From Suilimivivens sp963650485 (GTDB lineage: Bacteria > Bacillota > Clostridia > Lachnospirales > Lachnospiraceae): 38,824 bases of DNA. The notes beneath the pieces are model-generated. The model was not told the origin of the DNA. It did not search any database and worked only from the letters and a program-made list of their open reading frames with translations. This document shows positions 30,859 through 38,824 of this stretch, piece after piece. A program made the position numbers and the translations under genes. The number at the start of each line of letters is the position of its first letter. Position 1 is the first letter of the stretch. The stretch covers positions 1 through 38,824 of the forward strand of contig CAVJLN010000022.1 of NCBI GenBank assembly GCA_963650485.1. The letters run 5' to 3'.

Positions 30859-32715
30859 ATGGATTTCAAGGATGCGCTGCGAAGTATCATTAAGCCGCAT
30901 AACGAAGACCCCTTAGAGCGTCTCACGACTCCCTTTGGAGAGACACTTTCAAAGGATAAGGTACTTACGGAATATCCGCGCCCACAGTTTGAGCGCCCAT
31001 CCTATATTAATTTAAATGGTTTATGGGATTACGCTATTCAGTCAAAAAAAGGCTTCCCCGACAGCTACGATGGCCAGATTCTCGTTCCTTTTTCTCCGGA
31101 AGCAATCCTGTCGGGTGTGGAACGCCAATTACAGCCGGAGGAATACCTCTGGTACCGCCGTCTGCTCCCGGTTAATGAAATGGATCTCTTTAATGGCAGC
31201 CGTCTGATTCTTCATTTTGGTGCAATCGACTACGAAGCCGATATTTTTCTCAACGGTAACAAGGTAACATCTCACCGTGGCGGATATCTTCCCATCTCCT
31301 GCGACATCACGAATTTTCTGGAAAAAGGTGAAAATGAGCTGATGGTGCGGGTCAGTGATCCAAGCGATGCAGGCGCCCAGAGCCGTGGCAAACAGATTTT
31401 AAAGCGTGGCGGTATCTTTTATACAGCACAGAGTGGCATCTGGCAGACCGTCTGGATGGAATGGATCCCTGCCACCCACATTGAACATATCACCATAAAA
31501 CCGGACTTTGACCGTCAGGAGGTGTTCCTTGAGGTCGATACTGTCCTGTATGATGCACTTCCACTGCTGCGCATCTGTGTCATGACACCGGATAACCAAC
31601 AGGTATTGTTTCAGCAGTCCCTGACTCCGAAGAGTGATCTTGCCGATGTACACAAGCATCATATCCAGTCCCAGTCCTACGACTTTACCGTTTCCATTCC
31701 GGATGAACTGTTTTTCCCATGGACTCCGGAAAACCCGGCACTTTATCCGGTAACCGTGACCTTAGGCAAAGACGAGGTGAAGACTTACTTTGCCCTGCGC
31801 ACCTATACCATTGAATTATCCGAGGATAAACCGGTCTTCTGCCTCAATCACAGACCCTATTTCCTCATGGGCGTCCTGGATCAGGGCTACTGGTCGGACG
31901 GATTGATGACCGCTCCCTCCGATGAAGCATTGCTTTATGACATCACAACCATGAAAAAGCTGGGCTTTAATATGATGCGGAAGCATTTAAAGGTAGAATC
32001 CGCAAGGTGGTATTACCACTGTGACCGTCTCGGCATGATCGTCTGCCAGGATATGATTAACGGTGGCGGTCAGTACCGGATGCCGTTTATCAACTATCTG
32101 CCCACGGTATGCCCATCTCTGGCACGCCACATCTCGGATCAGGCTTATCATCTTTTTGCAAGAGAAGACGAAAACGCCCGTGACGAGTGGGAAGCGGAGC
32201 TGGCCAATATGATTGATTACCTGAAATTCTTCCCCTCGATTGCGATCTGGTGTCCCTTCAACGAAGGCTGGGGACAGTTTGACTCAGCGCGTATTGCAGA
32301 GTCCATCCGCACACAGGATCCGACACGCCTCATTGATGCGGCAAGCGGCTGGTTCGATCAGGAAGTCGGAGACTTTATCAGCGTACACAATTATTTCCGG
32401 CGGCTTAAGGTTACTGCCGGAGAATGGAAAAAGCATAAGAAGACCCGGGCTTTCTTCCTGTCCGAATATGGCGGCTTCGCCTGTCACATCGACGGACACA
32501 GCAGCGTGGAGCGGATCTTCGGCTATAAGCGATACGACACAAAGGAAGAATTTTCAAAGGCTTATGCGGATTTCATAAGAAATTCTCTCCTCCCTCTGCA
32601 AAAACATGGCTTAAGCGGTGCAGTTTATACGCAGGTATCCGATATTGAAGAAGAGGTAAACGGAATCCTCACCTATGACCGAAAGGTCGTGAAGGCGAAC
32701 TGTTACCATGATTGA
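30859..32715 (+). CDS. Family 2 glycoside hydrolase
   Basis: The 618-residue enzyme has the GH2 order: a sugar-binding jelly roll (about 40-200, RPSYINLNGLWDYAI, YLWYRRLLPV), an Ig-like domain (200-305) and a TIM barrel (from about 320). The acid/base Glu is E469 in CPFNEGWGQF and the nucleophile Glu is E536 in FFLSEYGGFA. It could be a beta-galactosidase, glucuronidase or mannosidase type; the substrate is unclear. No signal peptide is seen, so it should act in the cytosol. The start at 30859 follows AAAGGA by 8 bases. It is monocistronic. Confidence 0.93.
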   Translation: MDFKDALRSIIKPHNEDPLERLTTPFGETLSKDKVLTEYPRPQFERPSYINLNGLWDYAIQSKKGFPDSYDGQILVPFSPEAILSGVERQLQPEEYLWYRRLLPVNEMDLFNGSRLILHFGAIDYEADIFLNGNKVTSHRGGYLPISCDITNFLEKGENELMVRVSDPSDAGAQSRGKQILKRGGIFYTAQSGIWQTVWMEWIPATHIEHITIKPDFDRQEVFLEVDTVLYDALPLLRICVMTPDNQQVLFQQSLTPKSDLADVHKHHIQSQSYDFTVSIPDELFFPWTPENPALYPVTVTLGKDEVKTYFALRTYTIELSEDKPVFCLNHRPYFLMGVLDQGYWSDGLMTAPSDEALLYDITTMKKLGFNMMRKHLKVESARWYYHCDRLGMIVCQDMINGGGQYRMPFINYLPTVCPSLARHISDQAYHLFAREDENARDEWEAELANMIDYLKFFPSIAIWCPFNEGWGQFDSARIAESIRTQDPTRLIDAASGWFDQEVGDFISVHNYFRRLKVTAGEWKKHKKTRAFFLSEYGGFACHIDGHSSVERIFGYKRYDTKEEFSKAYADFIRNSLLPLQKHGLSGAVYTQVSDIEEEVNGILTYDRKVVKANCYHD

Positions 32716-32728
32716 TAACTATTCAGAT
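32714..32728 (+). repeat. Copy E fragment of the dispersed repeat at a stop codon
   Basis: GATAACTATTCAGA begins within the glycosidase stop codon and matches GTAACTATTCAGA of the repeat end nearly exactly. Confidence 0.45.
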
Positions 32729-32876
32729 AATTACTATATTTTTACCGGAATATACGTTATAATGCTTCTGTTTTCAGGGGCTGCAATAGGTGCAGCAATG
32801 TACTGATGAATGATCCGGATAATCGCTGCTTCGAATCCTGACTCTGAATACTGATCCGGGCATAATCAACACAGAC

Positions 32877-32918
32877 AAAAGGAGAATCCCTGCTTTTACA
32901 GCGACTCTCCTTTTTATT
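32877..32918. terminator. Bidirectional terminator between the glycosidase and second MATE gene
   Basis: AAAAGGAGA and TCTCCTTTT form the base of an imperfect stem, with T-runs on the plus strand (TTTTTATTTTT). It serves two converging genes. Confidence 0.8.
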
Positions 32919-32932
32919 TTTGTGGGAAATAT

Positions 32933-34309
32933 TTACATACTGACACGCCTTGCCTCTGTTCCGTTCAGTGTTTTTTCCAGCTTCCTTCTGACATAAAAGT
33001 ATGCCGGGAAAAGAAAAACATCTGCCATAATCCAAGCCAGTGGACTTGCAAAGCAGGCTCCCGTAAATCCCAATACCGGTACAACAAAAATACCAATCAG
33101 TGTTCTTGCTATCATTTCAAACACACCGGATAAAATAGCAAAGGTACTGAATCCCATTCCCTGAATCATATACCGGATAACATTCACAAAAACAAGCGGC
33201 ACATAAAAGGCTGCATTAATTAACAGAAATTGTCTGGAGCTGTCAAGCAGCTCCTGGCTGGCATCCGTCACAAAGAGACCGCATAACGTTCCCGCACTAA
33301 AATAGAGGATTACAAATGCCAGAATGGAATAAATGATACCAAACATGCTGCAGGAAAAGAGGCCTTTTCCCAACCGATCCAGTTTCTTGGCTCCTACATT
33401 CTGTCCGCCATAGGTTGCCATGGTTGTTCCGAGCGCATCATAGGCACAGCAGAAAAACATACTGACCTTACCTCCGGCGGTAACTGCTGCAACCGCAGTT
33501 GCTCCAAGAGTATTTACAGACGTCTGCAGAATAACAGAGCCAATCGCAGTAATGGAATATTGAAGTCCCATCGGAACTCCCATAGCACACAGCGTTCCGA
33601 TATGGGGCATACTAAGCTTCCATTCCTCTCTGGTAATGTGAAGAATTTCGAATTTCTTTATCATATAAATCAGACACAGAATACCCGAAATCAACTGGGA
33701 AGCTACTGTTGCAACTGCTGCTCCCGCCACTCCCATATGCAGATTGATAATGCAGATCAGGTCCAGCACAATGTTAATTGCAGAGGAAATGATCAGGAAT
33801 ACCAGGGGAATCTTACTATTCCCCATAGACCGCATGATACCGGACAGAATATTATACAGATACGTCGCCGGAATTCCCAGAAAGACGATAAAAATATACT
33901 GATATGCATAATCAATAATATCATCCGGTGTCTGCATCCAGATCAGAATCTGTCGGCACAAAATACATACAACTACCGTAATCACCAGAGACATTACAAT
34001 TCCCAGCCAGACACAGTTGGCGGCATACTTACGCATATCCGAATAATCCTTTGCACCAAAACGCTGTGCAATCGGAATAACGCATCCACCACATACTCCC
34101 ATGACAAATCCAACAATCAGGAAGTTAATGCTTCCCGTTGCACCAACCCCGGCCAAAGCATTCATTCCCAAGGTTCTTCCCACAATAAAGGTATCCACAA
34201 CATTGTAAAACTGCTGGAAAATAAATCCCACCAGTAACGGCATGGAAAAGCTTAAAATCAGTTTCATGGGAGATCCCACCGTCATATCCTTTGTTGCACT
34301 CTTTGCCAT
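32933..34309 (-). CDS. MATE family efflux transporter (second)
   Basis: The 458-residue protein starts MAKSATKDMTVGSPMKLILS, then NVVDTFIVGRTLGMNALAGV, with about twelve helices. It is a paralogue of the MATE at 25346-26725. AAGGAG lies 6 bases before the ATG. The upstream 305-base gap holds repeat modules. The substrate is unknown. Confidence 0.93.
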   Translation of the reverse strand: MAKSATKDMTVGSPMKLILSFSMPLLVGFIFQQFYNVVDTFIVGRTLGMNALAGVGATGSINFLIVGFVMGVCGGCVIPIAQRFGAKDYSDMRKYAANCVWLGIVMSLVITVVVCILCRQILIWMQTPDDIIDYAYQYIFIVFLGIPATYLYNILSGIMRSMGNSKIPLVFLIISSAINIVLDLICIINLHMGVAGAAVATVASQLISGILCLIYMIKKFEILHITREEWKLSMPHIGTLCAMGVPMGLQYSITAIGSVILQTSVNTLGATAVAAVTAGGKVSMFFCCAYDALGTTMATYGGQNVGAKKLDRLGKGLFSCSMFGIIYSILAFVILYFSAGTLCGLFVTDASQELLDSSRQFLLINAAFYVPLVFVNVIRYMIQGMGFSTFAILSGVFEMIARTLIGIFVVPVLGFTGACFASPLAWIMADVFLFPAYFYVRRKLEKTLNGTEARRVSM

Positions 34310-34353
34310 TTTTTTGCTCCTTTAGTCTTATTAAAAATACGCCGTTTATTCCC

Positions 34354-34503
34354 CTCACTAAGCTCATGCTTCGTCTTCGACTCGCATTGCTATGTGTTCC
34401 GGACCGGTTCGCACTAAGTTCAAATTTCACCTCTGACTCATTTTCATTAAGTGCTCTACTCAAAAATGATCCACCGGATCATTTTCTCATATGCTTGGCA
34501 ACA
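34354..34503 (-). repeat. Composite repeat modules upstream of the second MATE gene
   Basis: The 305-base gap 34310-34614 has no gene. 34459-34503 matches copy A (13472-13516) at 43 of 45 bases and contains AAAATGATCC inverted repeats. 34354-34394 loosely matches the leuA leader at 8382-8419 (CATAGCA, GAAGCA-GA). Between them GAACTTAGTGC and GAGCTTAGTGA units recur. The gap ends with the terminator at 34510-34546. Confidence 0.6.
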
Positions 34504-34509
34504 CAAAGC

Positions 34510-34546
34510 AAGCGTGAATATACTATATTGTAGTATACTCACGCTT
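34510..34546 (-). terminator. Terminator-like hairpin after the isomerase gene
   Basis: AAGCGTGAATATACTA and TAGTATACTCACGCTT form a 16-bp stem with one mismatch. It probably ends the sugar operon, although its U-tract is weak. Confidence 0.6.
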
Positions 34547-34614
34547 TGCCTGATTTCTAGTAAATTTTCATCTGATAACTGTACAAATCTACATTTTCGC
34601 CCAGATCGTTTCCA

Positions 34615-36090
34615 TTATGCAAACGGATTCTCGGACTTGTAAAGCATTCCCTTCGGCTGGTTGAATCCGATGCTCTTAACGCCTAAGAACTTGAATACTT
34701 CATACATTAACTTTCCGTAATGTCCAAATGCTACAGCTCCATGATGAGGGAATCTGCCTTCTACAAGTACATGACGGTAGAAGCGTCCCATTTCAGGAAT
34801 AGCGAAGATACCAATACCACCGAAGGATCTGGTCGGTACATCCAGGATTTCACCTTCTGCGATGTAGGAAACCAGTTCTCCGTCAGAATTGCACTGCAGA
34901 CGATAGAAGGTAATATCGGAAGCTGCAATATCGCCTTCCAGAGTACCTCTTGTGAAGTCCGGTTCAGAGCCGGCGGGCTCAAGAAGTCTGTGCTGGATGA
35001 GCTGATATTTTACGGCTCTTGATGAGCACATCTTGCATTCCGGTGTATTTCCACAGTGGAATCCCATAAAGGTATCGGTTAATGCATAGTCGTATTTGCC
35101 AACGATGTCTTCATCGTAAATATACTTCGGTACAGAGTTGTTGATATCAAGCAGGGTAACTGCATCTTCGGATACGCAAAGTCCGATGTACTCGCTTAAT
35201 GCTCCGTAAATATCTACCTCGCAGGATACCGGAATACCACGAGAAGCTAAACGGCTGTTTACATAGCAGGGCTCGAAGCCAAACTGTGACGGGAATGCAG
35301 GCCAGCACTTGTCAGCAAATGCAACATACTTTCTTGCACCCTTGTGGTTTTCTGCCCAGTCAAGTAAGGTAAGCTCGAACTGAGCCATCTTAGCGTTGAG
35401 ATCTTCATAGTAGCAGCCTTCACCCATTTCCTTAGCCATATCTGCACACACTTCCGGAATACGGGGATCGTTCTCATGCTCCTTGAAAGAAACAAGAAGA
35501 TCAAGCTCGGAGTTCTCTTCGATCTCTACACCAAGTTCATATAAGCCCTTGATCGGCGCATTACATGCGAAGAAGTCCTGCGGACGGGGACCAAAGGTAA
35601 TAATCTTAAGGTTCTTAACACCGATGATCGCACGCGCAACCGGTACGAAATCACCGATCATCTTTGCAATGTCATCTGCCGTTCCAACCGGATATTCCGG
35701 AATATATCCCTTAAGATGACGCATACCAAGGTTGTAAGAGCAGTTCAGCATACCACAGTATGCATCGCCTCTTCCGTTGATCATATCGCCGTCGCCTTCT
35801 GCTGCTGCCACGAACATACAGGGACCGTCAAAGTTCTTTGCAATCAGGGTTTCCGGCGTTTCCGGTCCGAAGTTTCCTAAGAATACAACAAGTGCATTAC
35901 ACTCTGCCTTCTTCACATCCTCAACCGCCTTCAGCATATCCTGTTCGTTCTCAACAGTTACCGGGCACTCATATAAGTCACCCTTGTATGCTGCCTTAAT
36001 TGCCGCACGCCTCTTCTGGGATAATTCGATCGGGAAACAGTCACGGCTGACTGCCACGATACCAAGCTTTACTACTGGTAAATTGTTCAT
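34615..36090 (-). CDS. L-fucose/L-arabinose isomerase family protein
   Basis: The 491-residue protein resembles the fucose isomerase superfamily, with LVVFLGNFGPETPETLIAK near the N-terminus and a C-terminal motif HGAVAFGHYGKLMYEVFKFL that matches the Fucose_iso_C region. It is shorter than true FucI (about 590) and similar in length to AraA. It should interconvert an aldose and a ketose in the cytosol with a divalent metal. The start at 36090 follows GGAGG by 8 bases. It is last in an operon with DUF4867 and a xylulokinase-like kinase, which suggests an aldose-to-ketose-phosphate pathway. The exact sugar is unknown. Confidence 0.85.
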   Translation of the reverse strand: MNNLPVVKLGIVAVSRDCFPIELSQKRRAAIKAAYKGDLYECPVTVENEQDMLKAVEDVKKAECNALVVFLGNFGPETPETLIAKNFDGPCMFVAAAEGDGDMINGRGDAYCGMLNCSYNLGMRHLKGYIPEYPVGTADDIAKMIGDFVPVARAIIGVKNLKIITFGPRPQDFFACNAPIKGLYELGVEIEENSELDLLVSFKEHENDPRIPEVCADMAKEMGEGCYYEDLNAKMAQFELTLLDWAENHKGARKYVAFADKCWPAFPSQFGFEPCYVNSRLASRGIPVSCEVDIYGALSEYIGLCVSEDAVTLLDINNSVPKYIYDEDIVGKYDYALTDTFMGFHCGNTPECKMCSSRAVKYQLIQHRLLEPAGSEPDFTRGTLEGDIAASDITFYRLQCNSDGELVSYIAEGEILDVPTRSFGGIGIFAIPEMGRFYRHVLVEGRFPHHGAVAFGHYGKLMYEVFKFLGVKSIGFNQPKGMLYKSENPFA

Positions 36091-36192
36091 GTTTCTTTCC
36101 TCCATTTTCTTAATATAGCTTAATAAAATCATATTACTTCCGCAGAGTATCAGCTTCTGCGTATTCTTTTTATAAAAGATCTCTGTAAAGAT

Positions 36193-36810
36193 TTATACAG
36201 ATAAGTTCTCTCCGACAAGTCCCATCGGGCTTCCTTCCGGGAGTCCTCCTTCGGGATGTCCGAGAAGCCACTTATTTACTGCGGTTAAATGTCCGTCTTC
36301 TCCATCGGAATGCTTGGACTTCAGATCATAATTGGTTCCTTTCGGAAGTACAATCGCTACCTTAAAGCCGTTGCCGTCTACACCACACGGTGCATAATGA
36401 AGTGTGGTTGCAAATACTTCCACACCGGTTCCCTTCGGTACAAGGAATGCTTCTACCTTAGAAGTATCATAAGTGAAATCCGATGTAATATCCGCTTCTA
36501 AGCCAAGCATTAAAATTGCATCGGTTGCTGCTACATTAATCTCGGAATCACGATGATATTCCAATGCGTTCAGCATATGATTGTGGCCATTGCAGTAACC
36601 GATCTGGATCGGCATTTCCCCATAGGTCTTCATGGATAATTCCTGCATGACAGGAAGTGCTTCCAGTGCTTCACAGCCTGGAACATACTCTACATCTTCC
36701 GGTAACGGAGTCTTCTCTTCCAATGCTTTCACAAGCTCTGTGAAATCCACATTGGAGATCACCTTGCCATATTTCTTAAAACGCTCATCGGTAACCTGAT
36801 AAATCTGCAT
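36193..36810 (-). CDS. DUF4867 family protein
   Basis: The 205-residue protein matches DUF4867, with MQIYQVTDERFKKYGKVISN, QIGYCNGHNHMLNALEYH and VFATTLHYAPCGVDGNGFKV. Beta-rich cupin-like folds are expected; HNH and HYAPC could bind metal. It may act on a sugar or sugar acid with the adjacent isomerase and kinase. AGGAGG lies 8 bases before the ATG. The function is unknown. Confidence 0.8.
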   Translation of the reverse strand: MQIYQVTDERFKKYGKVISNVDFTELVKALEEKTPLPEDVEYVPGCEALEALPVMQELSMKTYGEMPIQIGYCNGHNHMLNALEYHRDSEINVAATDAILMLGLEADITSDFTYDTSKVEAFLVPKGTGVEVFATTLHYAPCGVDGNGFKVAIVLPKGTNYDLKSKHSDGEDGHLTAVNKWLLGHPEGGLPEGSPMGLVGENLSV

Positions 36811-36858
36811 CTTCTCATCCTCCTGATAAAATTTTCTAAACCTTGCTATCTTAATCTT

Positions 36859-36887
36859 ATTGTAACTATTCAGAACTCCATTCGCAA
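36859..36887 (-). promoter_or_regulatory. Outward-facing promoter-like sequence in the repeat end
   Basis: On the minus strand TTGCGA (36882-36887) and TACAAT (36859-36864) lie 17 bases apart. It points at the DUF4867 gene 49 bases downstream. Confidence 0.5.
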
Positions 36888-37018
36888 AATCGCTGCTATG
36901 CAGCTTTCTTTTTGCTCATGTGGTTACTTCGCCATATAAATCCTGACAAATATGACTTGGAATGCAAGCATTCCATTCATATTTGACCAGGCTTTGCATG
37001 GCTCTGAATAGTTACAAT
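36859..37018. repeat. Copy B: complete 160-bp MITE-like element with 16-bp terminal inverted repeats
   Basis: ATTGTAACTATTCAGA (36859-36874) and TCTGAATAGTTACAAT (37003-37018) are exact inverted repeats. The element's last base is the first base of the xylulokinase stop codon region. No coding capacity is seen. It separates xylulokinase and DUF4867 genes within one operon. Confidence 0.85.
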
Positions 37019-38493
37019 TACTTAATAATTTCAAAAATCGGCTTGCAGGCAGGATAAATCTCCTTGAACTGCTGATAACGCTCTTCGTATTTTGCTACAA
37101 GCTCCTCATCCGGCTCTACGGTATCAATGATCTTCACAATCTTTGCGGCTGCGGCTTCTACACTTTCAAATTCGCCACAGGCAACAGCTGCAAGCATTGC
37201 ACCGCCAAGGGCAGGTCCCTCTTCGCTCTCGATCACATCAACCTTTAAGTTCAGAATATTCGCGATCATCTTTTTCCAGAGAGGACTCTTCGCGCCGCCA
37301 CCACAGATCTTGGTGCGTTCAATCCTGATTCCGAGGGACTTCGCAACCTCGAAGGAATCACGGAGTGCAAAGGCTACACCCTCCAGAACCGCCTGTGTCA
37401 TGTCGGCACGGGTACTGTCCATTGTAAGTCCGATAAACGTACCTCTTGCATTCGGATTATTATGAGGAGAACGCTCTCCCATCAGATAAGGCAGGAAATA
37501 AACATGGTTCTCACCAAGCTTGTCATCCGTAATTGGTTCCTGCTCCTTCGCATATTCTTTCGTTCCGATAATTTCCTCCATCCACCACTTATTACAGGAA
37601 GCAGCACTCAGCATACATCCCATCAGATGGTAATGACCGTCTGCATGTGCAAAAGCATGAAGGGCATTGTTCTTATCCACACCGAACTTGTCGGAAGAAA
37701 TAAAGATTGTTCCACTGGTTCCGAGGGAGATGTTACACATACCGTCTCCTACGGTTCCGGTTCCGACTGCGGCTGCCGCATTATCCCCGGCACCTGCTGC
37801 CACTTTAACCGTTGCAGGAATGCCAAGCTCCTTCGCAATCTCTTCTGTCACACATCCGACACTTTCATAGCTTTCATAAAGCTTCGGAAGCATTTCTTCG
37901 GAAATACCACAGATTTCACACATTTCCTTCGACCACTTACGGTTTTTCACATCCAGAAGAAGCATACCGGAAGCATCGGATACATCCGTGCAATGTACTC
38001 CGGTCAGCTTATATGCGATATAATCCTTCGGGAGCATGATCTTCTGAATCTTCCTGAAGTTCTCCGGCTCCTTGCTCTTTACCCACAGGATCTTCGGTGC
38101 GGTAAAGCCGGTAAAGGAAATATTCGCAGTATATTCGGAAAGCTTGTCCTTTCCGATTACATTGTTCAGATAATCGCATTCCTCATAGGTTCTGCCATCG
38201 TTCCATAAAATTGCAGGACGGATCACCTGATCCTGATCATCCAGAATCACAAGTCCGTGCATCTGTCCGCCAAAGCTGATTCCGGCAATCTGGCTCTTAT
38301 CGGTTTCCGCAATCAGTTCCTTAATGCCTGCCATGGTCTGCTCATACCAATCCTCCGGCTTCTGTTCTGACCAGCCCGGATGTGGGAAATACAGCGGATA
38401 TTCTTTGGATACGATTTTGTGAATCTTACCTTCTCCATCCATCAGAAGAAGCTTCACGGCACTGGTTCCTAAATCTACCCCTATGTATAACAT
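37018..38493 (-). CDS. xylB: Xylulokinase
   Basis: The 491-residue FGGY kinase phosphorylates D-xylulose or a related ketose. Visible are the N-terminal ATP-binding MLYIGVDLGTSAVKLLLMDG, GISFGGQMHGLV, AILWNDGRT, the FGGY-like MLPKDYIAYKLTG, and the C-terminal TKICGGGAKSPLWKKM and GPALGGAMLAAV. The start at 38493 follows AGGAGG by 6-7 bases. It is first in the operon with DUF4867 and the isomerase. The operon has no xylose isomerase (XylA), so the ketose could come from the fucose-isomerase-like enzyme. A strong promoter with an overlapping palindrome controls it. Confidence 0.9.
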   Translation of the reverse strand: MLYIGVDLGTSAVKLLLMDGEGKIHKIVSKEYPLYFPHPGWSEQKPEDWYEQTMAGIKELIAETDKSQIAGISFGGQMHGLVILDDQDQVIRPAILWNDGRTYEECDYLNNVIGKDKLSEYTANISFTGFTAPKILWVKSKEPENFRKIQKIMLPKDYIAYKLTGVHCTDVSDASGMLLLDVKNRKWSKEMCEICGISEEMLPKLYESYESVGCVTEEIAKELGIPATVKVAAGAGDNAAAAVGTGTVGDGMCNISLGTSGTIFISSDKFGVDKNNALHAFAHADGHYHLMGCMLSAASCNKWWMEEIIGTKEYAKEQEPITDDKLGENHVYFLPYLMGERSPHNNPNARGTFIGLTMDSTRADMTQAVLEGVAFALRDSFEVAKSLGIRIERTKICGGGAKSPLWKKMIANILNLKVDVIESEEGPALGGAMLAAVACGEFESVEAAAAKIVKIIDTVEPDEELVAKYEERYQQFKEIYPACKPIFEIIK

Positions 38494-38597
38494 CATAACC
38501 CTCCTTATTGTTTTCATATTCCGTCACGTGCTCCAGTATAAAGACGGGATTCTGTGAAGTATTTAACCTGTCAGAAACCGGTACACATATCAAGTTG

Positions 38598-38607
38598 AAC
38601 ACGTGTT
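38598..38607. promoter_or_regulatory. Palindromic operator candidate for the sugar operon
   Basis: AACACGTGTT, a perfect 10-bp palindrome with a central CG, lies 15-25 bases downstream of the -10 element. LacI-family repressors often bind such sites. The regulator is not in this window. Confidence 0.5.
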
Positions 38608-38622
38608 AAATATTCTGTTTTC

Positions 38623-38651
38623 ATCGTATCATTTTCCTATTCCCATGTCAA
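38623..38651 (-). promoter_or_regulatory. Strong sigma-A promoter of the sugar operon
   Basis: A consensus TTGACA (38646-38651) and TACGAT (38623-38628) are 17 bases apart on the minus strand. The leader is about 120 bases. Confidence 0.75.
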
Positions 38652-38708
38652 TAAATACCACTCGAAAATGCATCCAAAAATACGACTTCTTTTTAATGCA
38701 AATTGCTG

Positions 38709-38740
38709 AAAACAGCAGAGGATAATTCCCCTGCTGTTTT
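38709..38740. terminator. Hairpin near the window end
   Basis: AAAACAGCAG and CTGCTGTTTT form a 10-bp stem around a 12-base loop, with short T-runs on both strands. It may end a gene beyond the window. Confidence 0.55.
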
Positions 38741-38774
38741 GGCAAGATTCTGTCTTTGACAGTCTTTTAGCGAA

Positions 38775-38817
38775 AAAAGTCCCGCAGACCGCTCTATAAG
38801 CGGCTTGCGAGACTTTT
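38775..38817. terminator. Terminator near the window end
   Basis: AAAAGTC-CGCA-CCGCT pairs with AGCGG-TGCG-GACTTTT around CTATA, with T-runs on both strands (six T's on the minus side). It probably ends a minus-strand gene lying beyond 38824. Confidence 0.75.
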
Positions 38818-38824
38818 ATTAATT

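Noticed and set aside
1..38824. tRNA, rRNA, prophage or integrase genes
   Set aside because: No tRNA cloverleaf, rRNA sequence, integrase or transposase domain was recognised on either strand.

Overview
The window looks like a chromosomal segment of a Gram-positive anaerobe of the class Clostridia, most likely a gut Lachnospiraceae species. The evidence is moderate G+C, AGGAGG-type ribosome binding sites, sigma-A style promoters, a leucine T-box leader, lipobox lipoproteins with Thr/Glu/Ala-rich linkers, and families frequent in that group (DUF5685, DUF4867, a TetM-like GTPase). The species cannot be named from the sequence alone. No rRNA, tRNA, CRISPR array, prophage or transposase gene was seen.

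Layout. 147-3877 (minus) is a probable operon: a gamma-glutamyl hydrolase-like amidotransferase, a polar amino acid ABC transporter (binding protein, permease, ATPase) and a cytidylate-kinase-like protein. 4108-6227 (minus) is a trio: a two-TM zinc-ribbon protein, a DUF5685 protein and a J-domain protein with a cysteine-rich tail. A 39-residue membrane peptide gene with its own promoter and terminator follows (6413-6532). leuA (6635-8293) sits behind a leucine T-box leader (8496-8808). Then come dapF-trmO, a divergent membrane protein, an export protein-methyltransferase-hslO operon, hisC, a glycosyltransferase and a second amino acid ABC transporter (15864-18394). 18532-22476 holds surface functions: a His/Cys-repeat membrane protein, an acyltransferase and a propeller-like lipoprotein. 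22548-25202 encodes a TetM/EF-G-like GTPase fused to a YacP/Rae1-type NYN nuclease. The right third has two MATE exporters, a duplicated-domain lipoprotein, a polysaccharide deacetylase, an auxin-efflux-type carrier, a YlmH-like S4 protein, a family 2 glycosidase, and a sugar operon (xylulokinase, DUF4867, fucose-isomerase-like protein).

An undescribed-looking family of short intergenic repeats is scattered through the window. The best copy (36859-37018) has perfect 16-bp terminal inverted repeats and sits inside the sugar operon. Its DUF4867-facing end resembles an outward sigma-A promoter (TTGCGA-17-TACAAT). Other copies and fragments are near 13437, 21378, 25277, 32714 and 34459.

Functionally the segment combines core biosynthesis (leucine, lysine/cell wall, histidine), nutrient uptake, envelope modification, sugar use and ribosome-associated functions. 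The strongest candidates for new biology are the GTPase-Rae1 fusion, the cysteine-tailed J-protein/DUF5685/zinc-ribbon module, the His/Cys-repeat membrane protein, and the repeat family with promoter-like ends.
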